Origin: an uncultured Clostridia bacterium
GTDB taxonomy: Bacteria > Bacillota > Clostridia > Christensenellales > Aristaeellaceae
DNA length: 22,451 bases
Assembly: GCA_946534455.1 (NCBI GenBank)
Contig: CAMNCR010000155.1
Span: 1 to 22,451, forward strand
Direction of reading: 5' to 3'
The notes under the pieces were generated by a model, which was not told where the DNA came from, ran no database searches, and saw only the letters and a program-made list of their open reading frames with translations. This document shows positions 14,882 through 20,750 of the stretch, one piece after another. The first letter of the stretch is position 1; each line of letters begins with the position of its first letter. A program made the position numbers and the translations under genes.

Positions 14882-14952
14882 AACCTGTTTCCGCCGGGTC
14901 ATCTCCGGGTGAACGGTCGATTCACATCAAAACCGGATGGGAGGTTCTCCTG

Positions 14953-16311
14953 ATGAAATGCAAACGCGTCTGTCTTCTGCTGCTCATTGCGGCGCTCTGC
15001 ACCGCATGTCTGCACGCTTCAGCCTATCAGGAAGCTACCCTGCGTCCCGGCATGGAGGGCGATGAGGTCACCCGGCTGCAGACCGCGCTGATTCAGCAGG
15101 GGTATCTGTCCGGAACCGCCGACGGGATCTACGGCGTGAACACGGAGAACGCCGTTCGCGCCTTCCAGCGCAAGCATAAAATCAAGGCGGACGGTCTGGC
15201 CGGCGCCAAAACCCAGTCCCTGCTCTACGCCGGCTCCGGCAGGGAGCAGGAAAAGAGCGGATCCCAGCAGGCCGCCGACTCCGGCAAAAACAGCGCCTCC
15301 GCCGAATCCCAGAGCGTTACCTTGCGCTACGGCGATGAGGGAGAGAACGTCCGGAAGCTGCAGAGCTCTCTGATTTCCCTGGGATATCTCTCCGGAACGG
15401 CGGATGGACAATACGGCAGGCAGACCCAGTCCGCCGTCTATCGCTTTCAGAAGGATCACCAGCTGACCACCGACGGCGTCGCCGGGGCGAAAACCCAGTC
15501 CCTGCTCTACGCCGGCTCCGGAAAGGAACAGGAAAAGAGCGGATCCAATCAGGCCTCCGGCTCCGGCAAAAACAGTGCCTCCGCCGAATCCCAGAGCGTC
15601 ACCATGCGCTACGGCGATGAGGGCGAGAACGTCCGGGAGCTGCAGAGCTCTCTGATTTCCCTGGGATACCTTTCCGGAACGGCGGATGGAAAATACGGCA
15701 AGCAGACCCAGTCCGCCGTCTATCGCTTTCAGAAGGATCACCAGCTGACCAGGGACGGCGTCGCCGGGGCGAAAACCCAGGATGTCCTCTCCACCGCCGT
15801 GAAGAATCCGGTGTCCGGCTCCTCCAGGCCGGCCGCTGCGGAGCCCGCGGCGGCCGCAGCCGCCCCCGACAAATCCGACATCAAGCTGCTGCACTGGTAT
15901 GACGATATCAAGCCCAGCCTGAAGGCCAAGCAGACCCTGCTGATCTACGATCCGGCGACCGGGCTTTCCTGGCACCTGCGGGTGTACTCCCGGGGCCGCC
16001 ACTGCGACGCGGAACCGCTGACCCTCGCCGACACCCAGACCATGGTGCAGGCCTTCGGCGGAAAAAACACCTGGAATCAGAAGGGCGTCTACGTTCGTCT
16101 TCCCAGCGGCACCTGGACCGTGGGCGCCACCCATGACATGCCGCATCTGAGCGGCACCATCGACGACAACGATTTCAACGGCCATCTCTGCGTTCACTTC
16201 CTGCGGAACATGGAGGAATGCGAGAAGTACGATCCGAACTACGGCGTCTCCAATCAGCGCACGATCCGGGAGCTCTGGAAGAAGCTGACCGGGGAAACCG
16301 TCGACATCTGA
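14953..16311 (+). CDS. Secreted protein with three peptidoglycan-binding domains and an uncharacterised C-terminal domain
   Basis: The 452-residue protein has a signal peptide (MKCKRVCLLLLIAALCTAC...) with likely cleavage after ASA at 24; the CTAC before residue 20 is a poor lipobox. Three PG_binding_1 domains lie at about 32-91, 127-185 and 221-279. Each has the pattern G-D-E-V/N-R-L-Q, GYLSGTADG-YG, AV-RFQ and DG-AGAKTQ. Ser/Gly/Lys-rich linkers join them, then a Pro/Ala stretch (282-307). The C-domain (308-452) is distinctive: LLIYDPATGLSWHLRVYSR, VYVRLPSGTWTVGATHDMPH, GHLCVHF (410-416) and a final helix. A His/Cys arrangement (H394, H398, H411, C413, H415) recalls L,D-transpeptidase active sites loosely, but the SHGCIR-type motif is absent. 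It probably acts on or binds cell wall. GGGAGG lies about 8 bases upstream. A strong terminator follows, so it is likely monocistronic. Confidence 0.9.
   Translation: MKCKRVCLLLLIAALCTACLHASAYQEATLRPGMEGDEVTRLQTALIQQGYLSGTADGIYGVNTENAVRAFQRKHKIKADGLAGAKTQSLLYAGSGREQEKSGSQQAADSGKNSASAESQSVTLRYGDEGENVRKLQSSLISLGYLSGTADGQYGRQTQSAVYRFQKDHQLTTDGVAGAKTQSLLYAGSGKEQEKSGSNQASGSGKNSASAESQSVTMRYGDEGENVRELQSSLISLGYLSGTADGKYGKQTQSAVYRFQKDHQLTRDGVAGAKTQDVLSTAVKNPVSGSSRPAAAEPAAAAAAPDKSDIKLLHWYDDIKPSLKAKQTLLIYDPATGLSWHLRVYSRGRHCDAEPLTLADTQTMVQAFGGKNTWNQKGVYVRLPSGTWTVGATHDMPHLSGTIDDNDFNGHLCVHFLRNMEECEKYDPNYGVSNQRTIRELWKKLTGETVDI
15191..15780 (+). repeat. 282-bp tandem repeat inside the peptidoglycan-binding gene
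   Basis: The segment starting ACCCAGTCCCTGCTCTACGC at 15211 recurs at 15493, and its first six bases recur at 15775, an exact 282-bp (94-codon) period. Copies two and one are nearly identical through the linker and the peptidoglycan-binding domain, differing mainly by scattered single bases. The near-identity points to a recent duplication or gene conversion and to possible copy-number change. Confidence 0.85.
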
Positions 16312-16367
16312 TTCCGGCCCGGGAGCCCCCTTCCCCTCCGGAAGCCGCCCGAAGAACCCGATTCTCA

Positions 16368-16407
16368 GGGATTGTCAGGGAAAAACCCTTGACAATCCCG
16401 TTTTTTT
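16368..16407 (+). terminator. Strong rho-independent terminator after the peptidoglycan-binding gene
   Basis: GGGATTGTCA (16368-16377) pairs with TGACAATCCC (16390-16399). A further three G-C pairs lie inside, offset by one bulged T, around an AAAAA loop. Seven T follow at 16401-16407. Its 3' arm contains the -35 of the next promoter. Confidence 0.85.
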
Positions 16408-16416
16408 CTGTATAAT
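16389..16416 (+). promoter_or_regulatory. Consensus sigma-A promoter of ylxM-ffh
   Basis: TTGACA (16389-16394) and TATAAT (16411-16416), both perfect, are 16 bases apart. A TG precedes the -10 directly. The -35 lies in the 3' arm of the upstream terminator and the terminator T-tract fills the spacer. Transcription would start near 16423. Confidence 0.8.
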
Positions 16417-16420
16417 GGCG

Positions 16421-16447
16421 TCCTGTCAGGGAAAAAGCCTGACAGGA
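16421..16447 (+). promoter_or_regulatory. 5'-end hairpin overlapping the ylxM ribosome binding site
   Basis: TCCTGTCAGG (16421-16430) pairs perfectly with CCTGACAGGA (16438-16447) around a GAAAAAG loop. The ribosome binding site AGGAGG spans 16444-16449, so four of its six bases are in the stem. The 13-base segment TGTCAGGGAAAAA (16424-16436) is an exact copy of 16373-16385 in the upstream terminator, 51 bp away. It could act as an RNA leader limiting translation or as a DNA operator; which is unknown. Confidence 0.55.
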
Positions 16448-16456
16448 GGATGAGGT

Positions 16457-16816
16457 ATGCCGCGGGAGGATTTGGGGAAAAAGGTGGATCTCGCTTTTCT
16501 TTCCGCTTTCTACGGCGGCATGCTGACGGAGCGGCAGCGGCAGGTGCTTTCCCTGCACTGCGAGGAGGATTTCTCCCTGGGGGAAATCGCCCAGGAGGTC
16601 GGGATTTCCCGCCAGGCGGTGCATGAAACCATCCTTCGCGCCTCCGCAAAGCTGGAGGAAATGGAAGCCGCCCTGGGGGTCGCCGCCCGCTTCCGGAAGA
16701 TGGAGACCGGGCTGGAGCAGGCGCTCTCCGCCCTTCACCATCAACAGTACGACCGGGCTGAAGCGCTCCTGACGGAGCTGCTTCATCTGGAACAGGAGGA
16801 AAGCAATGGCCTTTGA
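16457..16816 (+). CDS. ylxM: YlxM / UPF0122 family helix-turn-helix protein
   Basis: The 119-residue protein has the length and motif set of YlxM (UPF0122). It opens with a leucine-zipper-like helix (KVDLAFLSAFYGGMLTERQR). A sigma-70 region-4-like helix-turn-helix follows: LTERQRQVLSLHCEEDFSLG, then EIAQEVGISRQAVHETILRA. The tail is helical. It is always linked to ffh in Firmicutes and is thought to regulate or assist the signal recognition particle operon, though the exact role is uncertain. Its stop overlaps the ffh start by 11 bp, so translation is coupled. The ribosome binding site AGGAGG is 7 bases upstream and is half buried in a hairpin. Confidence 0.93.
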   Translation: MPREDLGKKVDLAFLSAFYGGMLTERQRQVLSLHCEEDFSLGEIAQEVGISRQAVHETILRASAKLEEMEAALGVAARFRKMETGLEQALSALHHQQYDRAEALLTELLHLEQEESNGL

Positions 16817-18128
16817 GGGCTTGAGTCAGAAGCTGCAGGGCGCCCTGAAAAAAATGACCGGCCGGGGCAAGCTCACGGAGCAGTCGGTGAAGGAAGGCAT
16901 GCGCGAGGTGCGCATGGCGCTTCTGGAGGCGGACGTCAACTACGCCGTGGCCAAGGATTTCATTAAAAAGGTGACGGAGCGCTGCGTGGGCACGGAGGTG
17001 CTCTCCTCCCTGAGCCCGTCCCAGCAGGTGCTGAAAATCGTCAACGAGGAAATGACGGAGCTGATGGGCAGCACCAACGCCCGTCTCACCTGGTCCCCCT
17101 CCGTGCCGACGATCTTCATGCTCTGCGGCCTGCAGGGCGCGGGCAAGACCACCATGTGCGCCAAGCTGGCCGGATACCTGACCCGGCAGGGCAAGCGCCC
17201 TATGCTCGCCGCCTGCGATATTTACCGTCCCGCCGCCATCAAACAGCTGCAGGTGGTCGGTGAGCAGGTGCATGTCCCCGTCTTCGAAAAGGGGACGCAG
17301 GATCCCGTCAAAACCGCGCGGGAGGCCATCGAGTATGCCCGGTATTATCAGCGGGATGTGCTGATCATCGATACCGCCGGCCGGCTGCATATCGACGAGG
17401 CGCTGATGGATGAGCTGGCCCGGATCAAGGCCGAGGTGCATCCCCAGGAAATCCTGCTCACGGTCGACGCCATGACCGGTCAGGACGCGGTCAACGTGGC
17501 CAAGGCCTTCGATGAGCGGCTGGATGTTTCCGGCGTCATTCTGACCAAGCTCGACGGCGACACCCGCGGCGGCGCGGCCCTGTCCATCCGCGCGGTCACC
17601 GGCAAGCCCATCAAGTTCAGCGGCACGGGCGAGAAGCTGGCCGACATCGAGCCCTTCCATCCGGACCGGATGGCGTCCCGCATCCTGGGCATGGGCGATG
17701 TGCTGACCCTGATTGACAAGGCGACCGAGGCCTTCGATGAGCACGATGCCGAGAAATTCGCCCGCAAGGGCCTGAGCAACCGTCTCACCCTGGAGGACTT
17801 CCTGGAGCAGATGCAGTCCATGAAGAAGATGGGCGGCCTCAAGAGCATGCTCAACATGCTGCCCGGCGTCAGCCTCAAGGATGTGGATGTGGACGACAGC
17901 GCCATGAAGAAGCCCGAGGCCATCATCCGCTCCATGACGCCCGCGGAGCGCCGCGATCCCTCCATCCTGAACGCCTCCCGGCGCAAGCGCATCGCCGCCG
18001 GCTCCGGCACGACCGTGCAGGATGTGAATACGCTGATCCGCCAGTTTGAGCAGGCCCAGCAGATGATGAAGCAGATGATGAACAGCAAGGGCCGCGGCCG
18101 GCTGCGGATGCGCTTCCCCGGCATGTAA
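16806..18128 (+). CDS. ffh: Signal recognition particle GTPase Ffh
   Basis: The 440-residue protein is a full-length Ffh. The N domain covers about 1-85. The G domain has G1 GLQGAGKTT at 108-116, then LAACDIYRPAAIKQL, the DTAGR motif at 189-193, and TKLDGDTRGGAAL at 247-259. The methionine-rich M domain (about 297-440) includes LEDFLEQMQSMKKMGG and a final run QQMMKQMMN followed by GRGRLRMRFPGM, for signal sequence and 4.5S RNA binding. It targets ribosome-nascent chains to FtsY at the membrane. The start has AGGAGG within the end of ylxM. A weak GGCGG-TTCAC-CCGCC hairpin without a T-tract follows, so read-through to rpsP is possible. Confidence 0.98.
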   Translation: MAFEGLSQKLQGALKKMTGRGKLTEQSVKEGMREVRMALLEADVNYAVAKDFIKKVTERCVGTEVLSSLSPSQQVLKIVNEEMTELMGSTNARLTWSPSVPTIFMLCGLQGAGKTTMCAKLAGYLTRQGKRPMLAACDIYRPAAIKQLQVVGEQVHVPVFEKGTQDPVKTAREAIEYARYYQRDVLIIDTAGRLHIDEALMDELARIKAEVHPQEILLTVDAMTGQDAVNVAKAFDERLDVSGVILTKLDGDTRGGAALSIRAVTGKPIKFSGTGEKLADIEPFHPDRMASRILGMGDVLTLIDKATEAFDEHDAEKFARKGLSNRLTLEDFLEQMQSMKKMGGLKSMLNMLPGVSLKDVDVDDSAMKKPEAIIRSMTPAERRDPSILNASRRKRIAAGSGTTVQDVNTLIRQFEQAQQMMKQMMNSKGRGRLRMRFPGM

Positions 18129-18237
18129 AAGCCCGGCGGTTCACCCGCCCTTCCCCACCGAGTGGACTCATATACTCCGCTATATGATTTCCATAGATTC
18201 CATATTCTAATTTATGAACGTTTAGGAGGAACTCACA

Positions 18238-18489
18238 ATGTCTGTCAAAATTCGTCTCAAGAGAATGGGTATGAAGAAAAAGCCTTTCTATCGCGTGGTG
18301 GTCGCCGATGTCCGCAGCCCCCGGGACGGCCGCTTTATCGAGGAGATCGGTTACTATGATCCCATGACCAAGCCCGCTGAAATCAAGGTGAATAACGAGC
18401 GCGCCCAGTACTGGCTCGGCGTCGGCGCCCAGCCCACGGACACCGTGCGCATCCTGCTGAAGAAATCCGGTGCCATCGAAGAGAAGTAA
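18238..18489 (+). CDS. rpsP: 30S ribosomal protein S16
   Basis: The 83-residue product is a typical S16: [20 protein letters not shown], then [19 protein letters not shown] and [19 protein letters not shown]. It binds 16S rRNA early in 30S assembly. AGGAGG lies 8 bases upstream. The 109-bp AT-rich leader before it contains a TATACT (18171-18176) -10-like box, but I find no matching -35, so it may be transcribed from the ylxM promoter. It leads the rpsP-khpA-rimM-trmD group standard in Firmicutes. Confidence 0.98.
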   Translation: MSVKIRLKRMGMKKKPFYRVVVADVRSPRDGRFIEEIGYYDPMTKPAEIKVNNERAQYWLGVGAQPTDTVRILLKKSGAIEEK

Positions 18490-18516
18490 TTCTCTCCGGA
18501 AAGAAAGGACGCCCTT

Positions 18517-18747
18517 ATGCAAGAACTTCTTACCTTTGTGGCGCAGTCCCTCGTGGATCATCCGGATCAGGTGACTGTCACTGAGACCGAAGGGCCTGAG
18601 GCCATTATTCTGGAGCTGCATGTCGCCGAAGAGGATATGGGCAAGGTGATCGGAAAACAAGGCCGCATTGCCAAAGCGATCCGTTCCGTGGTCAAGGCTG
18701 CGACAGCCAAGAACAGCAAGCCTGTTTTTGTGGAGATTCAGGAATAA
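18517..18747 (+). CDS. khpA: KH-domain RNA-binding protein KhpA
   Basis: This 76-residue protein is a single KH domain with the diagnostic GKVIGKQGRIAKAIRSVV loop (GKQG at about 51-54) and the KPVFVEI strand. KhpA (YlqC) pairs with KhpB/EloR in RNA binding tied to cell division and elongation in Gram-positive bacteria. It starts 27 bp after rpsP, its standard partner, with AAAGGA upstream. It is followed by a terminator. Confidence 0.95.
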   Translation: MQELLTFVAQSLVDHPDQVTVTETEGPEAIILELHVAEEDMGKVIGKQGRIAKAIRSVVKAATAKNSKPVFVEIQE

Positions 18748-18752
18748 TCATG

Positions 18753-18786
18753 GCGGGGTCCGGAAAACGGATCTCGCTTTTTGTTT
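18753..18786 (+). terminator. Rho-independent terminator or attenuator between khpA and rimM
   Basis: GCGGGGTCCG (18753-18762) pairs with CGGATCTCGC (18768-18777), with two G-U pairs, around a GAAAA loop. TTTTTGTTT follows at 18778-18786. It lies inside what is normally one operon, and only about 30 bases remain before rimM. No separate promoter is evident, so it probably lowers read-through into rimM-trmD. Confidence 0.7.
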
Positions 18787-18817
18787 CACCCTTTTGAAAA
18801 GCAGGAGGTTTGTCCGC

Positions 18818-19342
18818 ATGCAGGACTATCTGATGATCGGCGTTGTGCTCCGTCCCCAGGGCGTTCACGGGGAATGCAGGATCCGCCCCTACGCGGCGGA
18901 TCTGGACCGCTTTGCGGAGTGGAAAACCCTGTACCTGGAGGAGAACGGAGGCTACACGCCCATCGGCTGCGCCGTGCACCGCATTCATGACGGAATCGTG
19001 TACGCGACCCTGGGGGACTGCGCCACGCCGGAGGATGTGGAGCGTCTGCGCAATCGGCAGCTGTTCATCGACCGGGCCCACGCCGCCCCGCCCGCGGAGG
19101 GCTCCGTTTATATCGCGGACCTGCTGGGCTGCGAAGCCGTCACCCGGGAGGGAACCTCCCTGGGCGTGCTGACCGACGTGCTCCAGCACGGTTCCGTGGA
19201 TACCTGGGTCTTCCGCGCTCCCGACGGCGGCACCTGGATGGCCCCGGCGCTCCTGGACGCGTTTCCGGAGGTGGATCCGGAGGCCCGGCGCATTACCGTC
19301 CATGAGCCCCGTCTGCGGGAGGTGGCCGTCTTTGAAGATTGA
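18818..19342 (+). CDS. rimM: Ribosome maturation factor RimM
   Basis: From the ATG at 18818 the product is 174 residues, the usual RimM length. An upstream open frame extends to 18668 but overlaps khpA and lacks the family sequence; AGGAGG at 18803-18808 selects the chosen start. The N-terminal barrel is IGVVLRPQGVHGECRIRPY, and the PRC-barrel has VYIADLLGCEAV and GVLTDVLQHGSVDTWVF. RimM binds S19 and helps mature the 30S head. Its stop overlaps the trmD start by 11 bp. Confidence 0.95.
   Translation: MQDYLMIGVVLRPQGVHGECRIRPYAADLDRFAEWKTLYLEENGGYTPIGCAVHRIHDGIVYATLGDCATPEDVERLRNRQLFIDRAHAAPPAEGSVYIADLLGCEAVTREGTSLGVLTDVLQHGSVDTWVFRAPDGGTWMAPALLDAFPEVDPEARRITVHEPRLREVAVFED
19317..19322 (+). 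promoter_or_regulatory. Ribosome binding site that fixes the TTG start of trmD
   Basis: GGGAGG lies 9 bases before the TTG at 19332, inside the end of rimM. TTG AAG ATT gives the family N-terminus (M)KIEVLTTFPEMF. The next upstream ATG in frame (19302) precedes this site and would add ten non-conserved residues. Confidence 0.75.
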
Positions 19343-20111
19343 GGTGCTGACCACCTTCCCGGAGATGTTCTCCGGCGTGCTGTCCGCCAGCATCCTGGGC
19401 CGCGCTGTCCAGCAGGGGCTGCTGGATATCACCCTGACGGACATCCGCGATTATTCCCTCCTGAAGCATAAGAACACGGATGACTACCCCTTCGGAGGGG
19501 GCGCGGGCATGGTCATGCTCGCCCAGCCCGTTGTGGATGCGATGGCTGCCGCCGCCTCCCGGCTGCCCCGCGGCCGGCGCATTTTTCTGGGGCCCCGGGG
19601 GCGCCGGCTGACCACCGCCCTGGCCCGGGAGCTTGCCGGAGAGGAAGCCCTGATCCTGCTGTGCGGGCACTATGAGGGCGTGGATCAGCGGGCGCTGGAT
19701 ACCTGCATTGACGAGGAAATCAGCATCGGCGATTACATTCTGACAGGCGGCGAGCTGCCCGCGATGGTGCTCATCGACTGCGTCGCCCGGTTCATTCCGG
19801 GGGTCCTGGGCAGCGCGGAGAGCCCGGAGGAGGAATCCTTTTCCGACGGCCTGCTGGAGTATCCCCAGTATACGCGTCCCCGGGATTTCCAGGGGCTCAC
19901 CGTGCCGGAAACGCTTCTCAGCGGGGACCACGCACGGATTCAGGCCTGGCGGCGAAAAGAAAGCCTGCGCGCGACGCTGCGGTTCCGGCCCGATCTGCTC
20001 TCACACGCCTCCCTCTCCCGGAAGGATCTGGAGCTGCTGGAGGCATTGCGCCGGGAAGAGGCGTCATCGTCCGATGAGGAAGGAGGTCCTTCATGTTTCT
20101 CCGAAAGCTGA
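19332..20111 (+). CDS. trmD: tRNA (guanine-N1)-methyltransferase TrmD
   Basis: With the TTG start the protein has 259 residues, slightly longer than typical because of an acidic C-terminal tail (SSSDEEGG...) that overlaps the next gene by 19 bp. TrmD landmarks are all present: KIEVLTTFPEMF, the GGGAGMVM stretch, LCGHYEGVDQR at about 112, and the knot region SIGDYILTGGELPAM at about 135. RFIPGVLG, FSDGLLEYPQYTRP and the C-terminal helical domain follow. It uses S-adenosylmethionine to methylate G37 of tRNAs and prevents +1 frameshifting; it is essential in most bacteria. The usual next gene, rplS, is not here. Confidence 0.97.
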   Translation: MKIEVLTTFPEMFSGVLSASILGRAVQQGLLDITLTDIRDYSLLKHKNTDDYPFGGGAGMVMLAQPVVDAMAAAASRLPRGRRIFLGPRGRRLTTALARELAGEEALILLCGHYEGVDQRALDTCIDEEISIGDYILTGGELPAMVLIDCVARFIPGVLGSAESPEEESFSDGLLEYPQYTRPRDFQGLTVPETLLSGDHARIQAWRRKESLRATLRFRPDLLSHASLSRKDLELLEALRREEASSSDEEGGPSCFSES

Positions 20112-20467
20112 CCGTGATTCTGCTCCCGCTGGGGCTGCTGCTCCTGCTCTGTCTGCTGATTCCCGTGCTTTCCGGCATGAACAGCTTCTGGGGCAGCCTC
20201 CTGCTGGGCGCTGTGCTGGGGGTCATGCTGGCCCTGCTGCTGCCGCTCGCCGGCGCCACCCGTCTGCGGGAGCCCTTCGCCTGGCTGCTGTGGATTCCCG
20301 CGGCCCTGATTCTGGCGGTGCTTCTGTATCAGTATCTGGCCACGCAGGGGGTGGACGTTCCCCTGCTGCGCCTGCTGGCCGCCCACGATTCCAGAACCGT
20401 CACCGTCGAAAGCGCTTTTGCCGCCTATATGCTCACCTTTTCCATCCGCACCGGAAGGGGCATCTGA
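20093..20467 (+). CDS. Small integral membrane protein of unknown function
   Basis: The 124-residue product has about three or four membrane helices: LTVILLPLGLLLLLCLLIPV, then a stretch near GSLLLGAVLGVMLALLLPLAG, and a third at FAWLLWIPAALILAVLLYQY. A hydrophilic tail follows (VDVPLLRLLAAHDSRTVTVE...). No family is recognised. AAGGAGG lies 8 bases before the ATG, and it overlaps the trmD end by 19 bp, so it is translated as part of the same unit. It precedes a barstar-like gene and comEC; a link to DNA uptake is only a guess from position. Confidence 0.8.
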   Translation: MFLRKLTVILLPLGLLLLLCLLIPVLSGMNSFWGSLLLGAVLGVMLALLLPLAGATRLREPFAWLLWIPAALILAVLLYQYLATQGVDVPLLRLLAAHDSRTVTVESAFAAYMLTFSIRTGRGI

Positions 20468-20498
20468 TTCCGACTCTTTTTCAGGAGGTACTTGATCC

Positions 20499-20747
20499 AT
20501 GCAGACCCTGATGCTCAGCGGTTCTCAGTATGATTCTCCCGAGGCCCTGCATGCCGCCCTGCGCGCCATGCTCTGCCTGCCGGACTGGTACGGCATGAAT
20601 GCCGACGCGCTGTATGACTGCCTGTCCGAGCGAACCGAGCCCGTTTCCCTCTGGATTGCCTCCTGGGGAAATGAGGAAACCGCCGCCGCGCTGCGAAAGG
20701 TCAGCCGGGTGATCGGGGATCTGGGCGGCGAGGTTCGGGAGCTGTAA
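20499..20747 (+). CDS. Barstar-family protein
   Basis: The 82-residue product has the barstar layout: an N-terminal strand, a helix (SPEALHAALRAMLCLP), the family motif LPDWYGMNADALYDCLSE at about 27-44, a strand (PVSLWIASWG) and a C-terminal helix. Barstar proteins inhibit barnase-type ribonucleases in the cytoplasm. No barnase-like or toxin gene is visible in the window, so it may be an orphan antidote or have another binding role. AGGAGG lies 10 bases upstream, and comEC starts 3 bp after its stop. Confidence 0.82.
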   Translation: MQTLMLSGSQYDSPEALHAALRAMLCLPDWYGMNADALYDCLSERTEPVSLWIASWGNEETAAALRKVSRVIGDLGGEVREL

Positions 20748-20750
20748 TCC

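Noticed and set aside
11826..14952. Replication origin near dnaB and rplI
   Set aside because: The DnaB-L9 region lies near the origin in some Firmicutes, but there is no dnaA or dnaN gene and no cluster of TTATCCACA-like boxes.
18129..18237. Separate promoter for rpsP
   Set aside because: Only a TATACT -10-like box is visible; no -35 at an acceptable distance was found.
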